DNA of 64,000 nucleotides, from assembly GCA_003254905.1 (NCBI GenBank), contig QANU01005108.1, positions 224,045 to 288,044 of the forward strand, given 5' to 3'. The position numbers and the translations under genes were made by a program. The notes beneath the pieces are model-generated. The model did not search any database, was not told the origin of the DNA, and saw nothing but the letters and a program-made list of their open reading frames with translations. Position 1 is the first letter of the stretch, and the number at the start of each line of letters is the position of its first letter. Positions 48,363 to 58,212 of the stretch are shown piece after piece. The stretch is from Nissolia schottii. Taxonomy: Eukaryota > Streptophyta > Magnoliopsida > Fabales > Fabaceae.

Positions 48363-49310
48363 CACTGGTCTTTGAGGGAGTAATGGACCCGGACTTGGTC
48401 CATGGCTGGATCCAGAAAATGGAGCAGATTTTTGAGGACGTCCCATGCAATGATCCCCAGAAGGTCAAGTTCGCATCAAGGAAGTTAGAGGGAGCAGCCG
48501 GAGAATGGTAGGACACGACTAGGCCCCAGTTTGAGCAAGAAGATGGTCTGATCACTTGGAATCAGTTCAAGGTAGTGTTTATGGGTAAGTATTTCCCTCA
48601 GGAACTACAAGACAGAAAGGAGGCAGAATTCTTAGAGCTGAAGCAGGGAACAATTACCGTCGCAGAGTACACAGCAACATTTGAAAGACTTTGCTGGTAT
48701 TCACAAACGTACAAGCTCCACCCTAATGAAAGTTGGAAGTGCAGGAAGTACCAGCGAGGGCTGAAGCCAGAGTTAAAGGTATTTCTGAACGTGTCTGGTG
48801 TACGAGATTATGCAACCCTCGTAAATACATGTTTGGCTCAAAAGGAGTCCAACAGAGATTTAGCCAAGGTGCGTAACGAGAGAAATAAGAGAAGAAGTGC
48901 CGAGCAAGGGAACTTCTTGCAAGACCAGAAGAGTAGAAGGATTTGGCACCCCCAATACCCACCAAAAGGAAACTCCCAAGGACGCGATACACATGAAGAG
49001 CCACACGGAGAAGGAATCTACCCGCCTTACCAGAAAGGCAGCTAGCTACACACGGGAATTCTTCTGGCTGGAAGAAAGACGTGCTTCAAATGTGGAGGCA
49101 GTGGTCATCTCGTCAAGCAATGCAGAGTGGTAAGGGACAACAACCCACATTGCCAGAGGTGTGGCAAGTTACATGGAAGGATTTGCGTAGGAAGGAAACA
49201 GGCATGCTTCAAGTGCGGGAAGAATGGACACTACGCTAAACAATGCAAAATGGCCCTACTTGCAACCCAACCGTCCCAGCAACCGGAGCAACACCTCCCT
49301 TAAGGTACGT
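48363..49310 (+). pseudogene. Chromovirus-type gag remnant with zinc knuckles
   Basis: The plus strand reads VMDPDLVHGWIQKMEQIFED, KVKFASRKLEGAAGEW, an in-frame stop at 48509-48511, then FMGKYFPQELQDRKEAEFLE, TVAEYTATFERLCWY and KYQRGLKPELK, typical of chromovirus gag (PF03732). After a stop and frame change near 49045 come CCHC knuckles (CFKCGGSGHLVKQC and CFKCGKNGHYAKQC) with a degenerate one between. No protease, RT or integrase follows: the frame ends and the element's polypurine tract and LTR begin within 100 bp. Confidence 0.8.
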
Positions 49311-49410
49311 GAATAGTAAGGAATAGGAACATTAATTGCGAAAGAAAGATACTTGAAAACTTTAGCGACACTGAAATTTCGAGGGAGAAATTTTTCTAAG
49401 GGGGGTGGAA
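49311..49410 (+). other. Gag-to-LTR junction with polypurine tract
   Basis: The sequence GAAATTTCGAGGGAGAAAT then TTTTCTAAGGGGGGTGGAA directly precedes the LTR start. In intact chromoviruses this tract follows integrase; here it follows gag, so about 3-4 kb of pol is missing. Confidence 0.7.
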
Positions 49411-50652
49411 TGTAACATCCCACTATTTCGTTAGTATGAATTTCACAGAAGAAATACCCATAGAAGCCCTTATACGGGTTAACCGGCTAGAAACCGAAAC
49501 CCTTAGGACGGACGTGTCTGTAGAGGATTTCCTGTTTAGTTTCTCAAAATTCCAATGATACTTAAATAATTCCCTAGGGCCCTTAGGATTTAATGGTAAG
49601 TCCAGACTGTCGGAAAAACGGAGTTCCGCTCAGTTTCGGACGATTCTGCAGACACTAGAATAGTCCCGTTTTGTCTTGTTTTGCCGAAAAATTGAGCTGA
49701 GAGCCCTAAGTCTCTGGAAACCCAACCGGTACCAAGGAAAAGTCTGAGACACCTTAGAATAGTCTCACAATCCCATCGGGAAGGTTGGAAAGTGACGAAA
49801 CAGCGAGCAGAACAGCGGTCTGCTGTCACCGGGGCTCGATGACGTGTTAAAGGTATCTGTGAAAAATACTCCTCCGGAGAAAAATTCACAAATGCCTTAA
49901 ATAAATAATATTCCCATGTAGGGGGGAAATTAGAGGATCGCGACGGTACAAGCAGAATTTTTTCGGACGACGGTGCGCGACGCACCGACACTGCGAGCGA
50001 TAAAACACGAGCGAAACGGGACCGGGAGGCGGTCAAAAATGGCAACCAGCACGTGGGGAATCTGATTTCAAAGGAAAATAATAAAATTCAATTACTATTC
50101 ATTGATGTGACACTTGTATTATCTTTTAATTAATTAATTTTTAAAGAAAATGGAAAATGGCAAAATTATAAATATGCATAGGGGTAAAAAGGTAATTTTC
50201 AAGGGCAGAATTTTGGCTATAAATAGCCACCCCATATGCAGAAATTTTCAAGAGAGAATTCTCTCTGGAACTAGAGGAAACTCTGCCTGTGTGCGCCGCG
50301 GTTACCCTACAGAAACTCTGCCGGAAGCTTGGACCGTTCTCAAGGCTTGGAGGACTGCTCTCCCCCATCCTTCTCATCACCGAATCAGCTTCAAGAAAGT
50401 GGGTAACTATGGCTACTCACCTCCTTGGTGGTTATGTTTGCTTATGTGTGTGTGTGTATGTTTCTACGTATGTATGTTTATGTATACTAGAACTTTGGTT
50501 AGGATAAGAAGATGATTCTAAAGGGTCTTGTGACCTGGACTAGCTAGTTTTATGATGGTTGGAATATGTGTGAGAACCTCAAGAAGTGGCCATGAGAAAG
50601 GAGGAAGAGAAAAGAAAGAAAACCATGCATTCGATTTCAGCCTCGCCTAGGT

Positions 50653-50906
50653 ACCGCTGAGCGGCCCAAGGCGTCGCTGAGCAGAATGCGTCAGAAAGAA
50701 GGATTTTTAAACGTGAATCCAGGGCGCTGAGCGAAACAATGGTTCCGCTGAGCGGCCTGAAGGTCACTGAGGATGAGGATAAGGATAGAAAAGATATTTT
50801 TGGAAACCGGGCCAAGCCTGCTGAGCGAAAGAAGTTACCGCTGAGCGATGAGATAGCTGAGCGAGATGAGCTCAGACCGCTGAGCGAACAAGAGGTTTCG
50901 CTAAGC
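50653..50906. repeat. Cluster of nine CGCTGAGCG-type words
   Basis: Copies such as ACCGCTGAGCGGCC, GGCGCTGAGCGAA and ACCGCTGAGCGATG start near 50653, 50673, 50723, 50744, 50819, 50838, 50856, 50877 and 50897, all in the same orientation and irregularly spaced. The best copies are odd palindromes (CCGCT-G-AGCGG). They lie downstream of the LTR's TATA box and putative splice donor. Confidence 0.85.
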
Positions 50907-51254
50907 GGCCTGAGACCAGAACATCTTATGGAAGCTTTCTTGAGGCACATAGTCCAACAAATTATAATTTATATGACGAGTATGACTGAAGTACATGAGC
51001 TATGTGACATAATAAGTGGGATTTCATGCATTATATTTCTGAAAGTAAAACGTTAGCATGCCATGCACCATGTTAAGTTACATTCAGAGGACTAGAAGTT
51101 AATCAAGTAATGAGTAAAGATTATAATGGAAATGAACTTAGGGAACAAGCCATGCCATGATATGTGAAAGACATGAAAGAAAAGAAGAAATGTTATGAGA
51201 AAGAAAAGATGATATGATGAAAGAAAATGAGAAAGAAAAAGAGAAGATGATGTT

Positions 51255-51986
51255 GCTGTCGGTAGATGGCTGGCAGCGGGTTCACTCTTCTGTCAGTAGG
51301 TGGCTGGCAGGAGAGATGAATCGATTATGATGCACAACATTCCTGTCGGTAGGTAGCTGGCAGGAAAGGGGTCACTTCCCTGTCTGCAGGTGGATAGCAG
51401 GGAAGGGGACGATGATTGTTGTCGGTAGGTGGCTGGCAACGGATTCACTTTCTTGTCAGTAGGTGGCTGGCAAGAAAGGGGAATCAATGATGTATTATGA
51501 TTGTTGTCGGTAGGTGGCTGGCAATGGTTTCACTTTCCTATCGGTAGGTGGCTGGCAGTAGAGATGGATCAAGTATGATGATGATTGCTGTCGGTAGGTG
51601 GCTGGCAGCGGGTTCACTTTCCTGCCGGTATGTGGCTGGCGGGAAAGGGGAATCAATGATTCACAACCTCCCTGTCGGTAGGTGGCTGGCAGGAGAAGGG
51701 TCACTTCCCTGTCGGTAGGTGGTTGGCAGGGAAGGGGACGATGTTTGCTGTCGGTAGGTGGATGGCAGTGGATTCACTTTCCTGTCAGTAGGTGGCTGGC
51801 AGGAGAGATGAATTGATTATGATTATGTTTGCTGTCACTAGGTGGCTGGCAGCGGGTTCACTTTCCTGTCGGTAAGTGGCTGGCAGGAGAGATGAATCAA
51901 TTATGATGATGATTGTTGTTGGTAGGTGGCTGGCAGCGGATTCACTTTCCTGTAGGTAGGTGGCTTGCAGGAAAGATGAATCAAAC
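51255..51986. repeat. 18-copy hairpin minisatellite (core GTCGGTAGGTGGCTGGC)
   Basis: The core word recurs 18 times, alternately about 33-37 and 50 bases apart, joined by GGTTCACTTTC and GAGATGAATCAATTATGATG type linkers. The core is flanked each time by short arms that are reverse complements: GCTG/CAGC, CCTG/CAGG, GTTG/CAAC, CTTG/CAAG, CTTCCCTG/CAGGGAAG and others. The array is inside the chromovirus LTR, probably in a leader intron. Minus-strand open frames over it (repeating LLPATYRQ) are a by-product of the repeat. Confidence 0.9.
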
Positions 51987-53226
51987 AAAGAAAAGAATAT
52001 GAAAGTATGAAAGCAAGAGAAAAGTATGAAAGAAAGGTGTAACAACCCGACTTTTTCCCTTCAGTTAAGATGTTATCTAGGAAAGAATTAAAAATATAAT
52101 AATAAGGAAAAGGTGAGATAAAAATGAAATAAAATTCAAATATTAATTTCATCTCTGTAATATTAGTTAAAAATAATTCTTTGACGATCTCGTGACGTCC
52201 GGTGACGTTTGGATCGAAATTAGGGTTTATTATAATTTCCTTACGACTCACAGGAGTCTGTAAAATATATTAATATGAAATTAAATGTAAGAATATGTCA
52301 ACTAGGATTTAAATATTAACAAGGATAATTAATAGGTCACAACGGTATGCCCGGAATATTTTTAGGATATCCGGACATAAATAATTAATGAATGAATATG
52401 ACCTAAAACACACTAAGGGTAAAATTGGGAAACTAATTTGGCCAAAGAATTAGAAACCACGGCCAGCCCTAGCTCCATAAAAAGAAAACACACACACAAA
52501 ACACACCAAGACCATTTCATTTCTTCTTCCTAAGTTCTAAGACTTCAAGCTCCATAATCATCAAAGTTCAACCATCATCCTTTGTTCTCATCATCATCAA
52601 TCATTCTCAAATCCATCAAGAAGGCAAGCTAGCATCAAGGTTAAGAGTTTCTCTTCAAGTGGAAGCAAGAGCATCAAGTTCCATAACCCTAATCTCCATA
52701 ACCTAGGTTTTCACTTTTCTTGACAAAGAAGAGTTCAAGCAAGCCATCAAGCTTCAATCTCATCATCATAATTCATTCCTAAGTCCATAAGGAAGGCAAA
52801 TCAAGAGTAGTTGGTGAGTTTCACCCCTTGGTGAAGAACCAAGCTTCCAGAACCTATGTTGCCCTAATTATGTTAAGAATTTCATTTTAGGTCAAGGAGG
52901 CTTCAAACAAGCAAGCAAGGCTTGATTTCCACTTCCTTCTAGCATCAACAAGTTCTTGAGGAAGTGGGTAACTCTAGTTCCTCACCTCCTTGATGGTGAA
53001 TGAGTGTTATGTGCTTGTATGTGTATGTATGTGGATCTTGAATTTTATGAACATATATGCTAGAATTTATGCTAGGCTTAGGAAGACAATTCTGAAGGGT
53101 CTTGTGACCTGGATTAGATAGGATTATTGTGCTTGAATTATGTGTGAAACTCAAGTAGGGTTCCATGGAAGCTAAGGGGAGAAAAGGGAAGAGAAGAGCA
53201 ATTCGGTTTTCATGTCTCGCACAGGG

Positions 53227-53432
53227 GCCGCTGAGCGGGGTCTCAGGCACCGCTGAGCGAGACAAGGCTTATGTGGAAAGTTAAAAAGATATTTTTAAAG
53301 TAAGGCGGTGGAAGAAAATTTGAGAAAGTTGCAGCCGCTGAGCGATGAGGTCAGTACCGCTGAGCGATACAACCTCTATCGCTGAGCGCAGAGGCTCAAA
53401 CCGCTGAGCGAACATCAGTTTTCGCTGAGCGG
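53227..53432. repeat. Cluster of seven CGCTGAGCG words in the solo LTR
   Basis: Copies at about 53227, 53249, 53335, 53357, 53378, 53401 and 53422, mostly CCGCTGAGCGA or CCGCTGAGCGG, all in one orientation. Single further copies appear at about 54532 (CTCTGAGCGGCC). Position relative to the conserved splice-donor-like word matches that of the cluster in the host LTR. Confidence 0.85.
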
Positions 53433-53707
53433 CTTGAGACTAGAGAAAGCTATGGCACCCTCTTGAGGCTCATAGACTAGTGTTTGATGCTGTATCTGTG
53501 ATCGTTAGTTGAATTGTATGAATGTAGATGCTGTACATGAAGGAAATGTATTAAACATGTATATGTTATGTAATCTGTGATGATATCTGTAGCATTCCAT
53601 GCATTCATGATACACCTAGTTAAAGACATGATAATTAACTCTGAGATAAGTAAAGATGCTGAAATGAACCATAGGGAAACAGTATGCCATGCTGCAGGTA
53701 CCAAAAT

Positions 53708-53820
53708 GCTGAAAAGGGCCAATGCCCAATGCTGCTGAAAAAGGGCCAATGCCCAATGCTGCTGAAACAGGGCAAATGCCCAATGCTGAAATTGGCTATA
53801 TGCCACATGCTGAACAGGCC
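53708..53820. repeat. 33-bp tandem repeat with GGGCCAATGCCC hairpin words
   Basis: Units of the form AATGCTGCTGAAAAAGGGCC followed by AATGCCC repeat three to four times. Each holds an inverted pair (GGGC-CAAT-GCCC, GGGC-AAAT-GCCC, then a looser TGGC-TATAT-GCCA). Located after the CGCTGAGCG cluster. Confidence 0.75.
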
Positions 53821-55482
53821 GTGATCACGTGAGCCACTATGATCCCACTTCAGGAGGTCGAGGCATCCTGAATGTGGAAGCCCGCCACAGGTGGTGTCGA
53901 TATGGCATACCTGGAGGTGTGCGGTTACCACGCCTATGCATTGTCGAAAGGGGGCAAGCTTAGGTGGGGGTACAATATCCGCCCACTGTCGAGGGGTCCC
54001 GAGGGGGCACACGGCAGGTGGAAGCCCACCGCAGTAAGGTCCAGACAGTGTCGGCCTATACTGAGGGTGTGAGGTTATTCCGTCATACTAGTGTCAACAG
54101 AGGACATTACTATGGTGGGAATAACACCTATTCTGTTATGCTGTTATATTCTGTTATGCTGTTACATTCTGTTAGACATGTTATTCTGATAATTCTGTCA
54201 TGTTTATGCTGCTGACTATGCTACATATATTCTGCTGATTCTGTTATGTTTACTTTGGATGACTATGTGATGCATACTCCGATGATTCTGTTATGCTGAA
54301 TGTACTCTGATTATATGCTGTTATTCAGTTTGATTGGAATGTATGATCTGCTGTTATGCCGTACCGTCAAGAGCACGCTCGAGACGGATTTCACGAAATG
54401 TTAATCAGCACGAGAATGTAGTAAACAAGAGTAGTTCCCATGTCACATATTAATGCAAATAAAGCCGTTCAGATAGGCCAGATAATAAATGGTAGGGACT
54501 TTAGTATGTATGTTCACTAGAGATCTCTGAGCGGCCTGAAGTCCGACATAATCTGATATACGACTCAGGAACTAAGGTTATTTCCACTGAGAACCTACCG
54601 TTCTCATTCCCCACTGTTTTATGACTTCAGGTACAGAAGAGGATGAATCATACTTTGAAGATGCAGAAGAGCCGCCAGATGAGCCATGAGCGGCTAAGAG
54701 ATAGATAGAGTGTTATGTTTTGCCAAGGGCTTACTGAGTAGCATTCCAGTAGTCCTTGTGTTTTGATGCTGTATATGCTGGATTTTATATTTGATGTTTT
54801 GATCTATGTACATATTATGTATACAGTGATATGACTTTGTATGGTGGACCCACTGAGTGTATATTATATGTTCTATTTCTCATTATGCTATCCGCTTTGT
54901 TATTATATTTGTTTATTCCAAACGCATGGCTCTATTTTTATTAATGTGATACAAGTGCAAGTTTAAAACGGGTCCTTATTTTATGAGCAATGACTACTTT
55001 CAAAAGATAACTATGGACTAAGGTATTCCGACCAAGTAGACAACAACCTAGTGAGCTTTGTTTACTACGTACGGGTAAACAGTTAGCTAGGGTGTTTCAA
55101 AAGGCATGAAAGAAAAGTATGAAAGAAAGATGAAGGTAAAGAAAGAGTAAAGTATAAAAGAAAGAAAGAAAGAATTACAGTATGTGATGTATGCTTGAAT
55201 GTATGTATGAAATGTATGTAAAAATGTATGTATGGAAGTATGAATAAGTAAGAAGATAAGTAAATATGAAGAAGATAAGTAAATATAATGTAAGTACCGT
55301 CAAGAGAACGCTCGAGACGACTATGTAAGTATGCGCAGGAAAGTAACAAGCACGAGAACTTAGTAAGCAAGAGTAGTTCCCCTGTCACTTAGTAACGTAG
55401 ATAAAGCTGTTCAGGATTTTAGGCCAGATAATAATCAGTAGGGACGTTAGTATGCATGTTCACTTAGAAACACCTGAACGGC

Positions 55483-57045
55483 TGATAAGTGCCCAATTTA
55501 CACAATTTTCAACTATTAAAATGGCACTTATTCGCTTATGTTTTAAAGAATTATCTAACTAAATTCCCCATTTTTGTAGGTTTATAATATATTCTTAAAG
55601 ATGGATGCAAGCATATGAATCAAGGAAAATCCCACAAAGAAAGAAGCAAAAAGAAAATGGATGACAAAGCAAGAAAAGTATGGAAGCCCGCCCTGCACAG
55701 CAGTTAGTAAAATTGCGATAATTTGAGCTACAGATATCGGATTGAAGTGTTTCAAATTTCTACTTAAAGCTAAGAGATAGATATACAACTTTGTAGTTGG
55801 GGTCATTTTAAGATTAAGGCCGCTGAGCGGTCTCACCACACCACTGAGCGGTCCCACCTAACCTTCCAGAAACGAGCCGCCTTTGAAGACAGCCGCGAGC
55901 CGCCATCACCTACCACCGCTGAGCGAAACCACCAAAATGCTGAGCGAACCTGGACAATTTTGGCCTATAAATAGAGGCCGAGGCACTCTTCAAAAGGACA
56001 TTTTCTCCCCTCCATACTTCATTTTTTTTACATTTCTTTTGTACTTCAAAGCCTAGTTTAGATTAGGAACAAAGAGGAGGCCTGTGAAGGAGCCGGGAGA
56101 TCGAGGAAGCTCGGCGAACCGCTGTCATGACGGCGTGATTACGTGTCATGATAAGCGTCCAAACCTTGCCTCCGAGATACTCTTGTAAGATGGATTCCTA
56201 ATCCTCTTTTTGTTGGGATTTTGGTCATTATTGTAGTTTGCTTGTATCTATGTAACTATTGCATATGAATCTATCTACTTTTTATGATTAGCTTGAATGG
56301 TTTTATGCTTAATGCTAGTTTTTGTTTAGTGTTTTAATCTTGGCTTGAGGCTTAGTTGTATGAACGAGAGTTATATTAATTAAGTTGTAAACCAAGTTAA
56401 GATCAATCCGCTAATGCTAAGCTAGATTCAAGACTTGAACGTTGGAACGAATAGTTACAATCAGTAAAGTCAGATCTAAATCATTACATCTAACCTTGTT
56501 GCAAGACTAGAAGTTAGCCGCTTTAACATCTGGAATAATTCTGGCGTACTTTGTTAAGCTTGTATACGAAAGTAACAGTTTAACAAAGGAAACTTGTAAT
56601 CTTTTCATATGCGAAAGCAATGAAAAAGATAAGATCTGGTGGCGGGCAATCAATGAAATGATAGTTCCGTGTAATAAGTTAATGGATGCATGAAACTACG
56701 ATATGATTCAATTCCCAACAAGCTCTGGATCTACCTCTGATTTGTTTCCTATTTACTTTTATGTTGTTTATTTACTTATTTAGTTTAATAAATCAAATTA
56801 TCAAATCCTTCACTCCATTGTTTAATTAACGAAACTCAAGAACGGTATTTTTGCAACTCTCTGTGGATTCGACTATACCCGACTATACTGCAATTGGATT
56901 CCTTGTGAATCTGAAAGCCGTAAAGTAGGTATATATTTTAATTTGAAGGACAAGAAGTATGATTAGGCTTTCTAGGAAATTGGCACAGTTGTGACAAAAC
57001 CAAAGCTGTGTCAAGATTAGAGAAAGTGTTATCGGGCTTTCATCA
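55483..57045 (+). mobile_element. Solo LTR of an Athila/Tat-like gypsy family, TSD ACGGC
   Basis: Starts TGATAAGTGCCCAATTTAC and ends GGGCTTTCATCA, 1563 bp, with a perfect target duplication ACGGC at 55478-55482 and 57046-57050. Internal GGCCTATAAATAGAGGCC at about 55960 is a TATA region. The 3' part (AACTCTCTGTGGATTCGACT near 56855) resembles Athila-type LTR ends. It carries four CGCTGAGCG-type words at 55820-55947, upstream of the TATA box. Confidence 0.9.
55820..55947. repeat. Four CGCTGAGCG-type words in the second solo LTR
   Basis: CCGCTGAGCGG at 55820, CACTGAGCGG at 55842, CCGCTGAGCGA at 55916 and TGCTGAGCGA at 55938. The surrounding LTR shares no other obvious sequence with the chromovirus LTRs. 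Confidence 0.85.
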
Positions 57046-57607
57046 ACGGCCTGGAGTATAACTAAATGAAACTCGAGAACGCAGAGCTACAGTTTCCACT
57101 GAGAACCTACCGTTCTCATCCCCACTACCTTATGACTCCAGGTAGCATGACGTGAATGCCGAGCCGGAGCAGGTATTGGAAGACAAACAGAGTTGTGGAC
57201 GCTAGAGCCAGCAGGAACCAGTACTTTGTTAGGGGCAACTGAACAGTGTTACAGTTAACCCTTGTATTTTGATGACATTTATTATGTATAGTCAGACATG
57301 TGGCTTGTATATTATTTATTGTAATTATAACCATGTGATTTTGTGATGGACTGAAATGTGTGTATAGTTTATACTTTGCTATTACTCGACTGTTATTCGC
57401 TAAGCCTAAGGGCATTATCGCTTGTTATAGTTGTTCTTTCCGACGCATGGCTCTATTTTATTAAATAATTGATGCAAATGAAAAATTTAAAAATCGGTCC
57501 CTATTTTCCAAAACTACTAACAGACTATAAGTATTCCCACCAGGTAGAAAACAACCTAGTGAGCATTGTTTACTACGTACGGGTAAACAGTTAGCCAGGG
57601 TTTTTCA

Positions 57608-58212
57608 TGGGAGGCATCGCAATGCACCTCATACGGAGCTTGAGGGTCTGGCAAAATCAGTACTAGAGCAATTGTCAACTTCTCCTTCAAGGTACAAAAA
57701 CTCTGCTCACACTCCGGCGACCATACGAACGGTACATTCTTGTGAGTCAACTTGGTCATGGGTAATGCAATCTGTGAAGAATCCCTTGATAAATTGCCTG
57801 TAGTAACCTACAAAGCCTAGGAAACTGCGCACCTCTGTGATTGTCGTGGGTGTCTCCCACTGTTGAACTACATCTACCTTTCCTGGGTCAACTGCCACAC
57901 CGTGGTCCGATACTACGTGGCCCAAACACTGAACTTCTCTGACCCAGAATTCACACTTGGACACCTTCGCATACAGTTTCTTGTTTCTCGATACCTCTAA
58001 TACCGTCCGCAGATGTCCCTCGTGCTCTTCCTCGCTCTTCGAATACACCAGAATGTCATCGATGAACACAATAACACACTGGTCTAGGTGTTCTCTAAAA
58101 ATGCGATGCATGTAGTCCATGAATTTGGCCGGGGCATTCGTCAACCCAAAAGCCATAACAGTGAACTCATAATGTCCGTACCTCGAATGGAACACTGTCT
58201 TTGGGATGTCTT
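57608..58212 (-). pseudogene. Ty3/gypsy reverse transcriptase fragment
   Basis: The minus strand encodes [20 protein letters not shown] then [17 protein letters not shown], the catalytic [36 protein letters not shown] and, in another frame, [18 protein letters not shown] and YEVHCDAS. This is the palm, thumb and start of RNase H of a chromovirus RT. It is cut on the left by the LTR ending at 57607 and on the right by the SIRE-like LTR at 58213, with a frame change near 57760. Confidence 0.85.

Larger units (their letters stand above)
52038..55099 (+). mobile_element. Solo LTR of a chromovirus-type element, TSD AAAGG
   Basis: Starts TGTAACAACCCGACTTTT and ends AGCTAGGGTGTTTCA, 3062 bp, with a perfect target duplication AAAGG at 52033-52037 and 55100-55104. 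It is a relative of the LTR it interrupts: AAGTGGGTAACTCTAG at about 52961, AAGGGTCTTGTGACCTGGAT near 53095, TACCGTCAAGAGCACGCTCG at about 54361 and GAGAACCTACCGTTCTCATT at about 54590 are shared landmarks. It contains seven CGCTGAGCG words and a 33-bp tandem repeat. No interior remains, consistent with LTR-LTR recombination. Confidence 0.92.
49411..57607 (+). mobile_element. Chromovirus (Tekay-like) LTR interrupted by two nested solo LTRs
   Basis: Starts TGTAACATCCCACT and ends CAGGGTTTTTCA. Removing the inserts at 52038-55099 and 55483-57045 and one copy of each target duplication leaves about 3.56 kb. Landmarks: CTATAAATAGCC TATA box at about 50218; AAGTGGGTAACTATGG (possible splice donor) at about 50398; CGCTGAGCG words at 50653-50906; hairpin array at 51255-51986; a TACCGTCAAGAGAACGCTCG block at about 55285; and GAGAACCTACCGTTCTCATC at about 57100. 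The right end abuts minus-strand gypsy RT (57608). Its sister LTR on the left side of gag is missing. Confidence 0.8.

Noticed and set aside
50739..51056. 105-aa plus-strand frame with repeated PLSG/PLSE/PLSD
   Set aside because: The repeated tetrapeptides come from the CGCTGAGCG words; the rest has no family resemblance and related LTRs do not keep the frame.
51255..51986. CRISPR-like array
   Set aside because: The repeated word is degenerate, spacing is uneven, linkers are also repeats, and the array lies inside a plant LTR with no cas genes.
51293..52045. Minus-strand open frames repeating LLPATYRQ, as if a repeat protein
   Set aside because: They are the translation of the hairpin minisatellite, found in several frames and only where the repeat is; no start context or homology.
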